Origin: Comamonas testosteroni
Lineage (GTDB): Bacteria; Pseudomonadota; Gammaproteobacteria; Burkholderiales; Burkholderiaceae_C
Reading direction: 5' to 3'
Assembly: GCF_000761245.1 (NCBI RefSeq)
Contig: NZ_AWOR01000001.1
Coordinates: 620,001-684,000, forward strand
DNA length: 64,000 nucleotides
The notes under the pieces were generated by a model. It searched no databases. It was not told the origin of the DNA and saw nothing but the letters and a program-made list of their open reading frames with translations. The position numbers were made by a program, and so were the translations under genes. The first letter of the stretch is position 1; the number at the start of each line of letters is the position of its first letter. Positions 47,742-57,854 of the stretch are shown in pieces.

Positions 47742-49428
47742 GGCGCAGACCCAGGCTGGCATCGGGTTCGGAATATGAATCACTGAGCCCGCTGTCCTGA
47801 GGCGCACGCCAGACCAGCTCTCCCTTGGGGTCCAGGTCCACCCGCCAGCTGTTTTCGGGCAGGCTTTCATCGATGCTGTCGCCGGCCAGCTGGCTGAAGC
47901 GGCGGCTGGCGATCAGCACGGCGATCTCGGTGTTCTGCAGCTGTGAGCGCATGTCCAGATTCATGGAGCCCACGGCGACCAGACGTCCGTCTATGACCAG
48001 CAGCTTGGTGTGCAGCATGGCCCGCGAGGCCCCGGCGCTGCCCCCGCTGGAGCCCGTGGTGCCTGCGCGCAATGCCGAGCGTACATTGGCCGCTTCGCTG
48101 CGCATTTCATGCAGCTCGATGCCCATCTCCAGCAGCGCCTTGCGGTGACGCGCATAGCCGGCATGGGCCAGCGGCGCATCGTTGGAGGCCAGCGAATTGG
48201 TCAGTACCCGGATGCGGACACCTTTGCTGCGTGCGGTGCGAAAGGCATCCATGATCTCCTGCCCCGGCACGAAGTAGGGCGAAACCACCAGCAAGTCCTG
48301 CCTGGCGGAGCGAATCAGGGCCAGCAGACCATCGACCACCGATTCGGCATTCAGCGCCGGTGTGGCGGAGGGGGGCGGACTGGATGCTTCGTCGGCCTTG
48401 AGCACGGCTGCCCCGGCGGGCTCGCTGGTGGTCGATCGTTCCGCACCCTCGGCGGGGATCTTGGTCGGGCTGTCCGCCAGCACCATGGCCTGGGCCCAGA
48501 TCCATGGGATCTGGTTCAGGTTCATGGACCCGTCTTCGGACTCCGGTCCGGCGATGCCGGTGCCCGGGGCTGGCGCTGCTTCGGTTTTGGCGTCTTCCTG
48601 GTCAAACTGGGTCTTGAGCTTGAGCAGGTCCGGCTCGCTGATCAGCGACTGCACAGGGTAGGCGCGCACATTGTTCCAGTAGCGGTCGAAGCTGCGCGAC
48701 AAATCCTTGACGACGGGGCCGCCGGCCAGGACATCGAGATCGACAAAATTGCCCACATTGGACGCATCAAAGTAGGCGTCGCCCAGATTGCGTCCGCCAA
48801 TCACGGCCAGGGTGTTGTCGGCCACAAACAGCTTGTTGTGCATGCGCTGCTGCGCGCGCTGAAAGTCGGTCAGCAGCGTCCAGGCCCGGCCGATGGTGGA
48901 GGCGCGCGAGCCGGCCAGCGGGTTGAACATGCGCATCTCCACATTGGGCACAAAAGCCAGGCGCATGACCTGCGCATCGGGCCCCGTGCTGTGGAAGTCG
49001 TCCAGCAGCACGCGTACGCGCACGCCGCGCCGGGCCGCCTGCACGACCGCGCGCAGCAGTCGCCCGGTACTTTGGTCTGCATGGATGGCGTAGTACTGCA
49101 GATCCAGCGTCTTCTGTGCGTTTTCCACCAGCGCCATGCGGCTGCTGAGGGCATGCCTGGGGCCGGAGAGCAAGGCAAAAGCCGAGGCATCTGGCTTTGC
49201 CTTGGCCGGGCGAGCCTGAGAGATGAACAGGCCCAGCTCGGTGCTTTGGGGCTGGCTCAGTGCGGCGCTGACGGGGCGCTCCACGTCCTTGGGCAGCGAC
49301 GCTGCGCAACCCGTGAGCAGCAACGCGATAAAAGCGCCGGCAAGCAGTGCCAGACACTTTGGCCGCCGCAACGGCTGCAGTCGTGACGATGTGGAGATGG
49401 AAGCCGTCATTGCTGCTTTGTAACCCAT
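47695..49428 (-). CDS. Phospholipase-D-like lipoprotein (cardiolipin-synthase family)
   Basis: The protein starts with a lipoprotein signal: basic RRPK, hydrophobic CLALLAGAFIALLLTGC, with Cys as the lipid-modified residue. Two complete HKD motifs follow: HNKLFVADNTLAVIGGRN and HTKLLVIDGRLVAVGSMN, the mark of active PLD enzymes. An acidic/Pro-rich insert lies between the lobes. It may be a periplasmic cardiolipin synthase or phospholipase; the substrate is unknown. The start is either this ATG or one six codons downstream. It follows ribD by 34 nt, and its 3' end overlaps dusC. Confidence 0.87.
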   Translation of the reverse strand: MGYKAAMTASISTSSRLQPLRRPKCLALLAGAFIALLLTGCAASLPKDVERPVSAALSQPQSTELGLFISQARPAKAKPDASAFALLSGPRHALSSRMALVENAQKTLDLQYYAIHADQSTGRLLRAVVQAARRGVRVRVLLDDFHSTGPDAQVMRLAFVPNVEMRMFNPLAGSRASTIGRAWTLLTDFQRAQQRMHNKLFVADNTLAVIGGRNLGDAYFDASNVGNFVDLDVLAGGPVVKDLSRSFDRYWNNVRAYPVQSLISEPDLLKLKTQFDQEDAKTEAAPAPGTGIAGPESEDGSMNLNQIPWIWAQAMVLADSPTKIPAEGAERSTTSEPAGAAVLKADEASSPPPSATPALNAESVVDGLLALIRSARQDLLVVSPYFVPGQEIMDAFRTARSKGVRIRVLTNSLASNDAPLAHAGYARHRKALLEMGIELHEMRSEAANVRSALRAGTTGSSGGSAGASRAMLHTKLLVIDGRLVAVGSMNLDMRSQLQNTEIAVLIASRRFSQLAGDSIDESLPENSWRVDLDPKGELVWRAPQDSGLSDSYSEPDASLGLRLMLQLLGPLAPDSLL

Positions 49429-49462
49429 GATGACCGAGTGCACATGTCGGACACAGACTGCG

Positions 49463-50572
49463 CTAGAACTGCTCTCGGCCCTGGACTCTGGCAACAATGC
49501 GCAGGTCCGGTCCCAGGCGGGCGACATCATGGAACACCAGTGGCAGGCCCTGGTCCAGGCTGTCGAGCGGGCCGAAGTTGGCAATACCCATGGCACCCGT
49601 GCCCAGCAGCCTGGGGGCTTGATAGAAGAGAAGCTCATCGACCAGACCTTCGCGAATCAGTGAGCCGTTGAGCTTGAAGCCTGCTTCCACATGCAGCTCA
49701 TTCGTGCCGCGCTGGGCCAGATCGCGCAGCATGGCCGCCAGATCCACCTTGCCAGCTGCGTTCGGCATATCAATAACCGTAGCGCCTAGCGCCTGCAGTT
49801 GCTCGATCTTGGACTGATTTGTGCTGCAGGTGTAGATAAGGCAACCGCTAGGTGCTTTCAAAACATGAGCATCCAGTGGCATATCCAGCTTGCTGTCTAC
49901 CACGGCAATGCGTGGCAGGCGTGGCGTGTCTACATCCCGCACATTCAGGCGCGGATTGTCTTCAAGCACCGTGCCTATGCCGGTCAGAATCGTGCAGGCA
50001 CGGGCACGCCAGGCATGTCCGTCGGCCCGGGCGGCCGCCGAGGTGATCCACTGGCTTTGGCCGTTGTGCAAGGCAGTGACGCCATCCAGCGAGCTGGCAG
50101 CCTTCATGCGCACCCAGGGCGTGCTGCGAATCATGCGGCTGAAAAAGCCGATATTGAGTTCGCGTGACTCAGTTCCGCCGGGGCCGATCTCCACCTCCAC
50201 ACCCGCAGCGCGCAGCCGCTCGAAGCCCTGGCCGGCCACCTGTGGATTGGGATCCGTCAGCGCCCCCACCACCTTGCCGATGCCGGCGGCGATCAAGGCG
50301 TCGCAGCAGGGGCCGGTGCGGCCATGGTGCGAGCACGGCTCCAGCGTCACATAGGCCGTGGCCCCACGCACATCGTTGCCTTTGGAAGCCGCGTCGCGCA
50401 GAGCCATCACCTCGGCGTGCGGGCCACCGGCCTGCTGGGTAAAGCCCTGGCCGATGATGCGGTCCGAGGCATCGACGATCACGCAGCCAACGCGCGGGTT
50501 GGGCGAGGAAAGAAAAAGCGCCTGAGCAGCCTGCTCAAGCGCTTTGTTCATGAAGTGGGCAGAGGGTGTCAT
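49463..50572 (-). CDS. ribD: Riboflavin biosynthesis bifunctional deaminase/reductase
   Basis: RibD deaminates the GTP-derived pyrimidine and then reduces its ribosyl side chain, two early riboflavin steps. The N-terminal deaminase has the zinc ligands GPHAEVMAL and EPCSHHGRTGPCCDAL; the C-terminal reductase has KAASSLDGVTAL, ILTGIGTVLEDNPRL and ELHVEAGFKLNGSL. The length of 369 aa is normal. It sits directly downstream of pilE (29 nt) with no terminator seen, so it may be read with the pilin operon. No other rib genes are in the window. Confidence 0.97.
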   Translation of the reverse strand: MTPSAHFMNKALEQAAQALFLSSPNPRVGCVIVDASDRIIGQGFTQQAGGPHAEVMALRDAASKGNDVRGATAYVTLEPCSHHGRTGPCCDALIAAGIGKVVGALTDPNPQVAGQGFERLRAAGVEVEIGPGGTESRELNIGFFSRMIRSTPWVRMKAASSLDGVTALHNGQSQWITSAAARADGHAWRARACTILTGIGTVLEDNPRLNVRDVDTPRLPRIAVVDSKLDMPLDAHVLKAPSGCLIYTCSTNQSKIEQLQALGATVIDMPNAAGKVDLAAMLRDLAQRGTNELHVEAGFKLNGSLIREGLVDELLFYQAPRLLGTGAMGIANFGPLDSLDQGLPLVFHDVARLGPDLRIVARVQGREQF

Positions 50573-50602
50573 GCCCAGGATGGTAATGCAGAGGTGCCGG
50601 GC

Positions 50603-51043
50603 TTACTTGGTCCAGCAATCCGAGGCCGTGGTGCCGCTTGCCACATTGTCAGCACTCCTCACCCCTGTGTTGCTGAGGGTGAAGTCTCCGCACTTGTCCG
50701 TTGCCTGAGCTCCTGGATCTTTGCGTTTGGCGATCAAAGTGTAGGCGGCAGTAGAGCTGGCTTTCATTTCGATCTGGTAGCGCTTGCTGGAGTCGGTGGA
50801 CCAGGACAGGTTGGCGGGTAGCACCTTGGTGAGGTCTGCATTGGTTGGATATACCCCGGTTGCCGTGGCTGCACGCTCCATCCATAGCTGGGCTTGCAGC
50901 AGGCCTGCTCGTGCGTCGGCTCTGTGACCGCGGCGAACATATTCGGTATAGCTGGGATAGGCAATGGCACTCAGCATGCCGACGACCGCGACCACAATCA
51001 TCAGCTCGATCAGCGTGAAGCCTTTTTGTTGGTTCTTTTGCAT
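50603..51043 (-). CDS. pilE: Type IV pilin-like protein PilE
   Basis: The 146-aa prepilin has a short basic leader and the PilD site [23 protein letters not shown], with Gly before the methylated Phe and Glu at +5. The C-terminal pair of cysteines (DKCGDF and SDCWTK) could form the pilin D-loop disulfide. In the P. aeruginosa-type cluster PilE is a minor pilin after PilY1, the same position as here, so it is more likely a minor than a major pilin. The ATG follows GAGGAG at good spacing; an in-frame TTG two codons upstream was rejected. Confidence 0.93.
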   Translation of the reverse strand: MQKNQQKGFTLIELMIVVAVVGMLSAIAYPSYTEYVRRGHRADARAGLLQAQLWMERAATATGVYPTNADLTKVLPANLSWSTDSSKRYQIEMKASSTAAYTLIAKRKDPGAQATDKCGDFTLSNTGVRSADNVASGTTASDCWTK

Positions 51044-51074
51044 TTTCAATTTCTCCTCATGAAGCGCGCAGCCA

Positions 51075-54000
51075 TCAACGCAGCTGACGCCAACTGGGGC
51101 GCAGCGACTGCTCGGGCATGCGTGCCAGCATCTCTTTATCGTTCTTGGTGTCGATATCTGCGATCTTGTTTTTCTGGGCGATTAGCGTGTGGGAGCCTTT
51201 GCTCACCTTGACGCGAGACACATTCAGATCCAGCGAGTTGTAGAGACCGTCGTTGTTTTTATCAACGATCTGAACCGATGGACGAAGCCCATCCATGATG
51301 TTGATGAAGGTGCGGTACTGGCGCTCTCCATCCACGGTACTGGACTCGCAGCTTTCGACATTGGGATCGACATCTGTACCCTTGGCCGGAACCTGGGAGT
51401 AGATAGCCAGGATATTGCTGCCGTCATAGAACTCCATGGGTTTGAGCTGACGCTCCCCTACGGCCGGCAAGTCCAGATACCAGCCGTTGTAGTTGGCCCA
51501 GGTGCTGGTGGTGAGCTTGTTGTCGTCATTACTTGCTCCAACGGTGCCAAAGTCACCGTTGCTCAGTTCCGTAATGCTTTGTTGAGCAAGTTTGGCTGCG
51601 GTTACGCCGGTTCCCAAGGCCGTGGGGACTGGAATGCAGGTTCCGTTGGGGGTTGTGCAGGATGTATTGCCACTATTGACTTGTACGCGTGGGCCAAGGC
51701 TTGTGGTAATCAAGTTGTAGCGTGTGTTGTCCAGGACGGAGTAAATGGTTTGCACATTCCGGTTGTTTTCGTCAGCTTTGGTAGCGTTGCGGCCTGTGCC
51801 AAAAGCAACCATCATGCCGCCTACAGCAATGGTTTTCTTGTCGTTGCCCGTTCCAATGGTCATTTTCCGGTCGTTGGCACGCACAGTTGGTGGGGCCGTA
51901 ATGGACTGGACAAGAGTTCTGGCGCTGTTCAAGGATGCGGGGCCTTGCGCAGTGAATAATGGCCTTCCGCTGAAAGCGACTCCCCAGTTGCTTGCATCAG
52001 CACTGGTGAGATCAAACTTCCACATATTTCCCAAGTTATCACCAGCGTATGCAATATCAGGCAATCCATCACCATTGAGGTCAACCAAGCGGGGGGCAGC
52101 CAGGCCATTGTCGTTGGCAATGCCACTACCTGTACCAATGTCTGCAGTACTCGCATCAACGGCGCCTACGACAGGGATACGCTTGAGTTCCATATCGTTG
52201 TCCAGATACTGAATCAGCAATACGGGGCGCTGGTTGCTGCTGTTGTAGCCGTTACCCATAACAACTGCCCAGCGGTTGTTATTCATGCGCGTGATCTGTG
52301 TGGTGCGCATAGGGTTGTTCTCATCAGCGACGGGTGTTGCTGTGATGTTACCAATGTCACGATCCTCCGATACTGCTTTGGCGCAGGCCGTCTTTTCGGG
52401 AGTACTCATGCCAGTCAATGAGCAGTTGGGTGCTGCTGCGGCATTCATCGCCGCATCAGTACTGCGAGTTCGGTCTAATTTGACGAGGCTCGAAGCCGCT
52501 GTCGTGGAAAAGCTATCTGGGTTGGTGACATCCAAAACAAAATAACCTTTTCCGCCAGCGCCCAGTGAACCAACCAGCATTGTTCTCCAGTTGTTGCCAG
52601 GGTTGGTGTCTGTGTCGATGTTTGAGCCGATATAGATATCCCCTGTCATTGGGGAGCCGTCAACAAAATTGCGATGCTTTTGGTTGTATGTGGGGTCTGT
52701 AAGACGACCTAAGCTAGGGATGATTCCCTGCGGAATGTATGCAATTTTCTCTGTGCCATCAGCAGCAGAGAATCCATGCAGCATTCCATCATTGCCACCT
52801 GCATAAATCATCGGCGTTCTTGTACCCTTGGATCGGGTGAAGTCGGTATAGCCCTTTAAAGCGTAGTTGCTCGAAGGAGCGCCAGTAAACCAGATAATTG
52901 AGTTGATGATGTCTCCTTGGATACTCTTGCGCTCACGAAACGGCTTGGTTGCTGTGTAGCCAGTGCTCTCAGAGCCTTCAAGGGTGCGTATGCCTCGTAT
53001 AAAGTTCAGGCGGTTTTGCCCAGTTGCTGCACCTTCGTCGGTTCCAGATCCATCAGGCCTCTTCTGTAACCATAGCTTTTGGGCTGTGCTTAGTGTGGAT
53101 TCATCATTTGCCCACAGGAATGGAACGCCACCTTGATACTTGTCCTCGCTGCCCCATTTGTCACTCCAACTGAGGATGGTTCTGCTGGTTGTGTTTTTTG
53201 TGGCACCTGTTGCATTTAAGGCGTCAAGCTTTTCTGCCGTATTCTGACCACCCCATCCAGGAGTAGATATTATCGATCCATCTGTTCTGACAGTTTCAGC
53301 CTTGATGAAACCTTTCCAGCCATTTTTTGGTTCATAATTTCCTGTGAACTTTCCAACGTCATATCGCGTATTATTAGATCCACTTGTAGCGGTGGACGTC
53401 ATATCTGGGTCAGTTTGGGTGTTGATTTGCCCAAAAATTTCACGGAATGCTTTTTCTAGATCTTCACCTTTCTCAACAGCATAAAAGCGCCCACGACCAT
53501 TTAAGGCAGCATGCCAAAGATCAAGAGATCTCTTGTTTTCATTATCCATCGCAGGCCAGGATTTGTTTCCTGTAACGAAATCAAGAAAGCTTCCATTGTA
53601 TCCAAATGGAACTTTATTAGACGGTGCATTAATGTCAGATGCGCCAGGCCAAGTTACAGCCATATTGCTGAATCCAATGGTGTAGGTGACCATATGGGGC
53701 CAGTTGGCAGGGTTGAACTTGGGGTTCCAGTATCTCTCTAAAATTGCATCGTTGCCTTTTGAGTCTTTTCCGAAATTTTCTTGTTGAGGGGCATTGTCAT
53801 ATTCGGGAGAGGGTTGTATGGATCCTTTTAATCCTTTAACTCCATTTGCCTCGTCTTTTGCTGTTTGTAATGGCGTTCCCCAGCTGTAGAAAGCCCAATC
53901 AGCTAGGGTTTCTGTGTGGGAGTCTCTATATAAATATGTCTTTTTTTGTTGGGCTTGTGTTCCACCATAAATGGTTCCATCTGGTAGGGTGATGTTGGTT

Positions 54001-54770
54001 GCATTATCTCGACGATTTGTGTCGCCGATGTCATATGATGTATTGTTCCAGCGGCCATCCGTCATCATGATATGGTAGTTTCGACGACAACCGAGGTAGG
54101 GTGTAGCTTGACTCCCTGGGTCTGATGCCCAGGGACTATTTATTGATAAGTCGCGACGCATGTAGGCGTCGGCTTGTTTGAACATTAAATGGGAAGGTGT
54201 GCCATTATTTGCATCTAATCCATTAATGAAGCTAATGAAGTTATTTCTATGCGCTTCTCCTAAGAAGCGCATAGAATTTTGGTTCATTTTATCGGAGTCG
54301 ACATTTTTTGCGTCAGCTGCGCTTCCGTTATTCCACATGGCTTGCCAAGATAGACGAATTTTTCTATCTGGGAGTAAATTTCTATCTCGGAAAACGCCGC
54401 CTTCCCAAGTTCCATCGCTCTTTTGTGCTCCAATTAATGCATATTTAAGAACATTAATGCGGCGGCTTGTTACGGGCCAAGTTCCATCTGCATTTGGCTG
54501 AGATTCATTGGTGGCGCCACCCCAAATTGCGTTGCCTCTTCTGTCATAGCCTGTAATTACGCATTTGGATGAGCTTTCTGCATTTGAGCAGTAGTCCATG
54601 CTTCCAGAGTCGTCGACGGAGATAATCACATTAGGTGTGACGTAGGGCTGCACTGTGCCCGGAGGCGCCTGAAGCAACTCGATGGATGTTGCGATCGAGG
54701 GTATTAGAACTGCACCTGCTGCTATGGCAAGTGACTTTCTTTTGAAGTGAGCGGGCATTTTTTTTTGCAT
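51075..54770 (-). CDS. pilY1: Pilus tip adhesin PilY1
   Basis: PilY1 sits at the pilus tip, controls extension/retraction and binds surfaces. The 1231-aa protein has a signal sequence ([18 protein letters not shown]), an N-terminal von Willebrand-like region ([27 protein letters not shown]) and a C-terminal beta-propeller with the calcium loop [15 protein letters not shown] second acidic loop, [14 protein letters not shown], lies near the C-terminus. The ATG follows AGGTGACCGCC. The 5' half is clearly AT-richer than neighbouring genes, suggesting transfer or diversifying exchange of the adhesive part. pilX precedes it and pilE follows it by 31 nt. Confidence 0.95.
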   Translation of the reverse strand: MQKKMPAHFKRKSLAIAAGAVLIPSIATSIELLQAPPGTVQPYVTPNVIISVDDSGSMDYCSNAESSSKCVITGYDRRGNAIWGGATNESQPNADGTWPVTSRRINVLKYALIGAQKSDGTWEGGVFRDRNLLPDRKIRLSWQAMWNNGSAADAKNVDSDKMNQNSMRFLGEAHRNNFISFINGLDANNGTPSHLMFKQADAYMRRDLSINSPWASDPGSQATPYLGCRRNYHIMMTDGRWNNTSYDIGDTNRRDNATNITLPDGTIYGGTQAQQKKTYLYRDSHTETLADWAFYSWGTPLQTAKDEANGVKGLKGSIQPSPEYDNAPQQENFGKDSKGNDAILERYWNPKFNPANWPHMVTYTIGFSNMAVTWPGASDINAPSNKVPFGYNGSFLDFVTGNKSWPAMDNENKRSLDLWHAALNGRGRFYAVEKGEDLEKAFREIFGQINTQTDPDMTSTATSGSNNTRYDVGKFTGNYEPKNGWKGFIKAETVRTDGSIISTPGWGGQNTAEKLDALNATGATKNTTSRTILSWSDKWGSEDKYQGGVPFLWANDESTLSTAQKLWLQKRPDGSGTDEGAATGQNRLNFIRGIRTLEGSESTGYTATKPFRERKSIQGDIINSIIWFTGAPSSNYALKGYTDFTRSKGTRTPMIYAGGNDGMLHGFSAADGTEKIAYIPQGIIPSLGRLTDPTYNQKHRNFVDGSPMTGDIYIGSNIDTDTNPGNNWRTMLVGSLGAGGKGYFVLDVTNPDSFSTTAASSLVKLDRTRSTDAAMNAAAAPNCSLTGMSTPEKTACAKAVSEDRDIGNITATPVADENNPMRTTQITRMNNNRWAVVMGNGYNSSNQRPVLLIQYLDNDMELKRIPVVGAVDASTADIGTGSGIANDNGLAAPRLVDLNGDGLPDIAYAGDNLGNMWKFDLTSADASNWGVAFSGRPLFTAQGPASLNSARTLVQSITAPPTVRANDRKMTIGTGNDKKTIAVGGMMVAFGTGRNATKADENNRNVQTIYSVLDNTRYNLITTSLGPRVQVNSGNTSCTTPNGTCIPVPTALGTGVTAAKLAQQSITELSNGDFGTVGASNDDNKLTTSTWANYNGWYLDLPAVGERQLKPMEFYDGSNILAIYSQVPAKGTDVDPNVESCESSTVDGERQYRTFINIMDGLRPSVQIVDKNNDGLYNSLDLNVSRVKVSKGSHTLIAQKNKIADIDTKNDKEMLARMPEQSLRPSWRQLR
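54245..54276. repeat. Perfect 14-bp inverted repeat inside pilY1
   Basis: TTCTATGCGCTTCT-ccta-AGAAGCGCATAGAA: perfect 14-bp arms with a 4-nt loop in the coding sequence. On the pilY1 strand it encodes SMRFLGEAH and its neighbours. No T-run follows on the minus strand. Confidence 0.85.
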
Positions 54771-54808
54771 GGCGGTCACCTGATCTGATAAATAGAGAAT
54801 ATGGATGT

Positions 54809-55636
54809 CTAGTCTTTGAGTTTTTGTCTTGCATACGTCTGCTGTAGCACAACCATCGTGTTGGGCTTGCGTCCATATGCCAGAGCTGTAATTCGATAGA
54901 CGATATTAGGTGTCAGATTTAATGGCAAGATGCTTTGTGGATTTATGGCGCCAGTGCCTGTGCTATTCACAAGAACGCCGGAATTCTTGCTGCTGTCGTC
55001 ATAGGGGAGAATTTCGATCCAGTACCAGGCCCCTTGGTTGGCTGCACTTCTGTCTCGCAATATGGCGTTTGCCGGACTATCATCATCTCCGATTGCTGCG
55101 CCTGTGAATTGACCATAGCGTGCGCCGACAGGTGTGGTGGTGCCTGTATGCACACCTGTCATTTGTCTCAGCGTAATGCCCTTGGTCGAATCTGTGTTGT
55201 TCCAGAAGTCCTGCTTGTCTTTGATGTCAGGACGATCGGCGCGCTTGATGCAAATCCCGTTTTTGCATTTCGGCGCTGTGTTGGGAATCTTGTTGGGGTC
55301 AGCAAGGTCCGCCAGAAGAGTGCCCACCTCCTGTGCTTCTAGCGGGATCTTTTCTGCGGTCGTGCGTCGGCATATATTTCCGTCGCTGTCATTGGGTGTG
55401 CAAAAGCTGCCGTCTGCATTTTCTCCACGAATATCGAGTTCGGCATCTTGCAAGATGGCTTGTGCCGCCTCGAAGGCTCGCTGGTAATCGGCATCATTGC
55501 CGACGATCAACTCATTGAACAGCGATGTGCGAGATGCCCACAGGGCCAGCAGCATGGAGAGCATGACAAAGATGATCACAACGAATAGCGATATGCCTCG
55601 TTGTTTTCTTTGTCGGGGAATTTTGAAAGTATTCAT
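54809..55636 (-). CDS. pilX: Minor pilin assembly protein PilX
   Basis: PilX is a minor pilin/prepilin-like protein of the initiation complex. The 275-aa product has an N-terminal RGISLFVVIIFVMLSMLLALWASR helix (shown as RGISLFVVIIFVML and onward), with Gly-Ile at the cleavage site instead of Gly-Phe and no Glu at +5, which is typical of PilX. The rest is a variable periplasmic domain with several Cys. It lies 5 nt after pilW and 38 nt before pilY1. Confidence 0.9.
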   Translation of the reverse strand: MNTFKIPRQRKQRGISLFVVIIFVMLSMLLALWASRTSLFNELIVGNDADYQRAFEAAQAILQDAELDIRGENADGSFCTPNDSDGNICRRTTAEKIPLEAQEVGTLLADLADPNKIPNTAPKCKNGICIKRADRPDIKDKQDFWNNTDSTKGITLRQMTGVHTGTTTPVGARYGQFTGAAIGDDDSPANAILRDRSAANQGAWYWIEILPYDDSSKNSGVLVNSTGTGAINPQSILPLNLTPNIVYRITALAYGRKPNTMVVLQQTYARQKLKD

Positions 55637-55641
55637 GATAT

Positions 55642-56502
55642 TCAGCTGACGGTAGTCAGTCCCTGGCTGCGCAGCTGGTAGATGTTGCGGAAGACCATGT
55701 GCGCTCGCCGCGTACGTGGGGCAGCCAATGTATTCATGGTGACGGATGTAGTGTTGTCGCAGTCCAGGTAGGTGGTGTTGTCCGGCATATCAATGGCTTC
55801 ATTGCCATAAAGCACCAGACATATTTCCACGCCGACAACCTGCGGCCAGGCGCTTGCCACAGTAGCTGCATCGACATAGCTGATTTGAGGGGATCCACTG
55901 GATGCCGATGTCTGAAGCAAATATCGCACTTGAAAATTAGCGACATTCTGAATAATGGGTTGTGAGTTTCCTGATGCGCCCACGCAGCGCAATTCATTGT
56001 TTGTGGAATTGAGCGAGAACCGGCTTTGAATCAGGTTGTCATTAGGTGATTGGCCGAGGCAATCGCGCAGCATGGATGCGGTATTTGTTGATGTATATAC
56101 CGGCTCTTTATAGTTGCGATAACCCAAGGTGAGCTTGTATTCATTGGTGCCTGGGCTATCGATGCCGCTGATGGTATTGACCGCGGGGTCAAAATCTGTG
56201 GCTTTGGTTTCAAAGGCTACCGGATCCGACATATCGATATCGGCTCCTTCTGACTTTTGTGCGGCTAGATTCAGTTTCAAGGAGCCGGCCTGGCGGAGCT
56301 GTTGCCCGATGACGCGAAAGGCGTATGCCGCTTGCTGTTGCAGCATGCTGCTATCGCTGACCGTGCCGGTAACGCCTCTTGAGACCATCAGCGCACCCAT
56401 GGCAACGGCTATCGTCAGAAGTCCGATGACGATGCCGACGAGTAGTTCAATCAGAGTCACGCCGCGCTGGGGCTGGCTTCTCGCGATGCTGGAGACTTTC
56501 AT
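55642..56502 (-). CDS. pilW: Minor pilin PilW
   Basis: The 286-aa minor pilin has a leader and the cleavage motif PQRGVTLIELLVGIVIGLLT, with Glu at +5, then a long variable periplasmic domain with cysteines in LRDCLGQSP, LRCVGASG, EICLVLYG and YLDCDNT. PilW helps prime pilus assembly with PilV, PilX, FimU and PilE and is needed to present PilY1. It starts 9 nt after pilV and ends 5 nt before pilX. Confidence 0.9.
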   Translation of the reverse strand: MKVSSIARSQPQRGVTLIELLVGIVIGLLTIAVAMGALMVSRGVTGTVSDSSMLQQQAAYAFRVIGQQLRQAGSLKLNLAAQKSEGADIDMSDPVAFETKATDFDPAVNTISGIDSPGTNEYKLTLGYRNYKEPVYTSTNTASMLRDCLGQSPNDNLIQSRFSLNSTNNELRCVGASGNSQPIIQNVANFQVRYLLQTSASSGSPQISYVDAATVASAWPQVVGVEICLVLYGNEAIDMPDNTTYLDCDNTTSVTMNTLAAPRTRRAHMVFRNIYQLRSQGLTTVS

Positions 56503-56511
56503 AGGGATGCG

Positions 56512-57216
56512 TCAGGTTCCGGGGCAGAAAAACAAAGGTGCACTATTGCCTGCACGAAAGTCAGGTGCGCAGCGTGCACTGACCGGTATGTATTGAAGAT
56601 GGCAAGTGAAGTTGGCGGGGCAGGCGGTGGGATCTTTGGTGCCAATGCTGCCGTCGCTCTTGATGCTGGCTCCGGTGTTGATGGCGTCCTTGTAGGCCTT
56701 TTTGGCAGCAGTGCCAGCGGCGTCGCTTGCAAAGTCCTCGCGCTCGTTTTCCCGCCAGCGTATGAGTACGCCCAATTGCCGACGGTTGGTGATGCTGCTG
56801 GAATCACCATCAGCAAGGGCCAGGAAGGTGGCCGCATTGCCAAGCGGGAGCGAGCGCTCCACCAAACGTTTCCATTCCTTGAGGTCGTACTCGGCCAACT
56901 CAGCCTGGGTGCAGGTAGTGCTGCCAACGCATTTTTTGGTCGCAGCAGTGGTTGGCGGTGTGGCGGTCCAGCCCGCGACGTAGGTGTTGATGCCGCTCAG
57001 TGCATTGGGATTCACCTTCATGCGCTCGCTGAGGTCTTCAATCAAACGGATGGCCTGAGCGCGGCGCATGCTGGTCTGGGTGTCGGTCAGCGTGCGCATT
57101 TGTACGCCGAGGATGCCGAGGATGCCCAGTGCGGCAACGACGATGGCAATCAGCGATTCCAGCAAAGTGATGCCTTGCTGTTTGCTGAGTTGGCGAGTGT
57201 GATTCAGTTGGTGCAT
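56512..57216 (-). CDS. pilV: Minor pilin PilV
   Basis: The 234-aa prepilin has the leader and site KQQGITLLESLIAIVVAALG, where Glu at +5 lies in TLLES, and the PilV feature QTSMRRAQAIRLIEDLSERM. Cysteines in KKCVGSTTC, ACPANFTC and ARCAPDF suit disulfide-stabilised loops. The start overlaps the end of the preceding FimT/FimU-like gene by 13 nt, so translation is probably coupled. Confidence 0.9.
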   Translation of the reverse strand: MHQLNHTRQLSKQQGITLLESLIAIVVAALGILGILGVQMRTLTDTQTSMRRAQAIRLIEDLSERMKVNPNALSGINTYVAGWTATPPTTAATKKCVGSTTCTQAELAEYDLKEWKRLVERSLPLGNAATFLALADGDSSSITNRRQLGVLIRWRENEREDFASDAAGTAAKKAYKDAINTGASIKSDGSIGTKDPTACPANFTCHLQYIPVSARCAPDFRAGNSAPLFFCPGT

Positions 57217-57854
57217 GGCACGTCTTTTTGTTCAATGACTCGAATTCGTCCGCCTGAAGACATGCAAATGCCCTTGGTGGCGGCAGAGGCTATTCCGGCA
57301 GGCTGAGGTGCTATCGTGAAGCCGATCAAATTGGCGCCATCCATCATTCCCCAACGGTCGACGCGGATGGTGGCGCCTGATTTGGTTCTGGTGACGGTTA
57401 CTTTGGTTGGTGGTTCATAGCGCTGGATTTCCTCTCCGCTGTTCCAGCGTCTGTTGCCATTGCTGTCCACGAAGACGACCCAGCCGCAATCCCAGTCCTG
57501 GTTGGTTCCGTCGGTGATGCAGCCAACAGTGGTTCTGGGAAGCTTTTCCAGATAGACGTTGCCGCCGCGCTTGATAGCTTCCGAGCGGGCGAACATCAGG
57601 CTGGATTTCATGATCTCCACGGCCTCCATGACGCGCCAGCGCTCAAAAATAAAGTTGAAGCTAGGCACTGCAATGGCGCTGAGGATTGCGGCTATGGCAA
57701 CGGTCACTATCAGCTCAATGGAAGTGAATCCGTAACTGCTCAAGCCGGGGCGGCGAGATGCGTAGCGTTGTTGAATCTGGTGTACATGCAGACTCCTCGT
57801 TGAGGGCGGGCCTGTGCCGCTGCCCAATGATCCTGTTCGCTTGGTTAACTGCAT
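57204..57854 (-). CDS. GspH/FimT-type minor pilin with a long leader
   Basis: The 216-aa prepilin has its cleavage motif (SSYGFTSIELIVTVAIAAIL) only after about 42 residues, much longer than the usual 5-20. Its ATG overlaps the 3' end of the upstream paralogue by 10 nt, which supports real use of this start, yet TTG codons nearer the site cannot be ruled out. FERWRVMEAVE and MFARSEAIKRGGNVYL are GspH/FimT hallmarks. It is probably a FimU-like minor pilin. Downstream it overlaps pilV. Confidence 0.85.
   Translation of the reverse strand: MQLTKRTGSLGSGTGPPSTRSLHVHQIQQRYASRRPGLSSYGFTSIELIVTVAIAAILSAIAVPSFNFIFERWRVMEAVEIMKSSLMFARSEAIKRGGNVYLEKLPRTTVGCITDGTNQDWDCGWVVFVDSNGNRRWNSGEEIQRYEPPTKVTVTRTKSGATIRVDRWGMMDGANLIGFTIAPQPAGIASAATKGICMSSGGRIRVIEQKDVPCTN

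Noticed and set aside
52276..54501. Short plus-strand frames opposite pilY1
   Set aside because: They have no ribosome binding site, are not conserved-looking, and fall in a certain gene.
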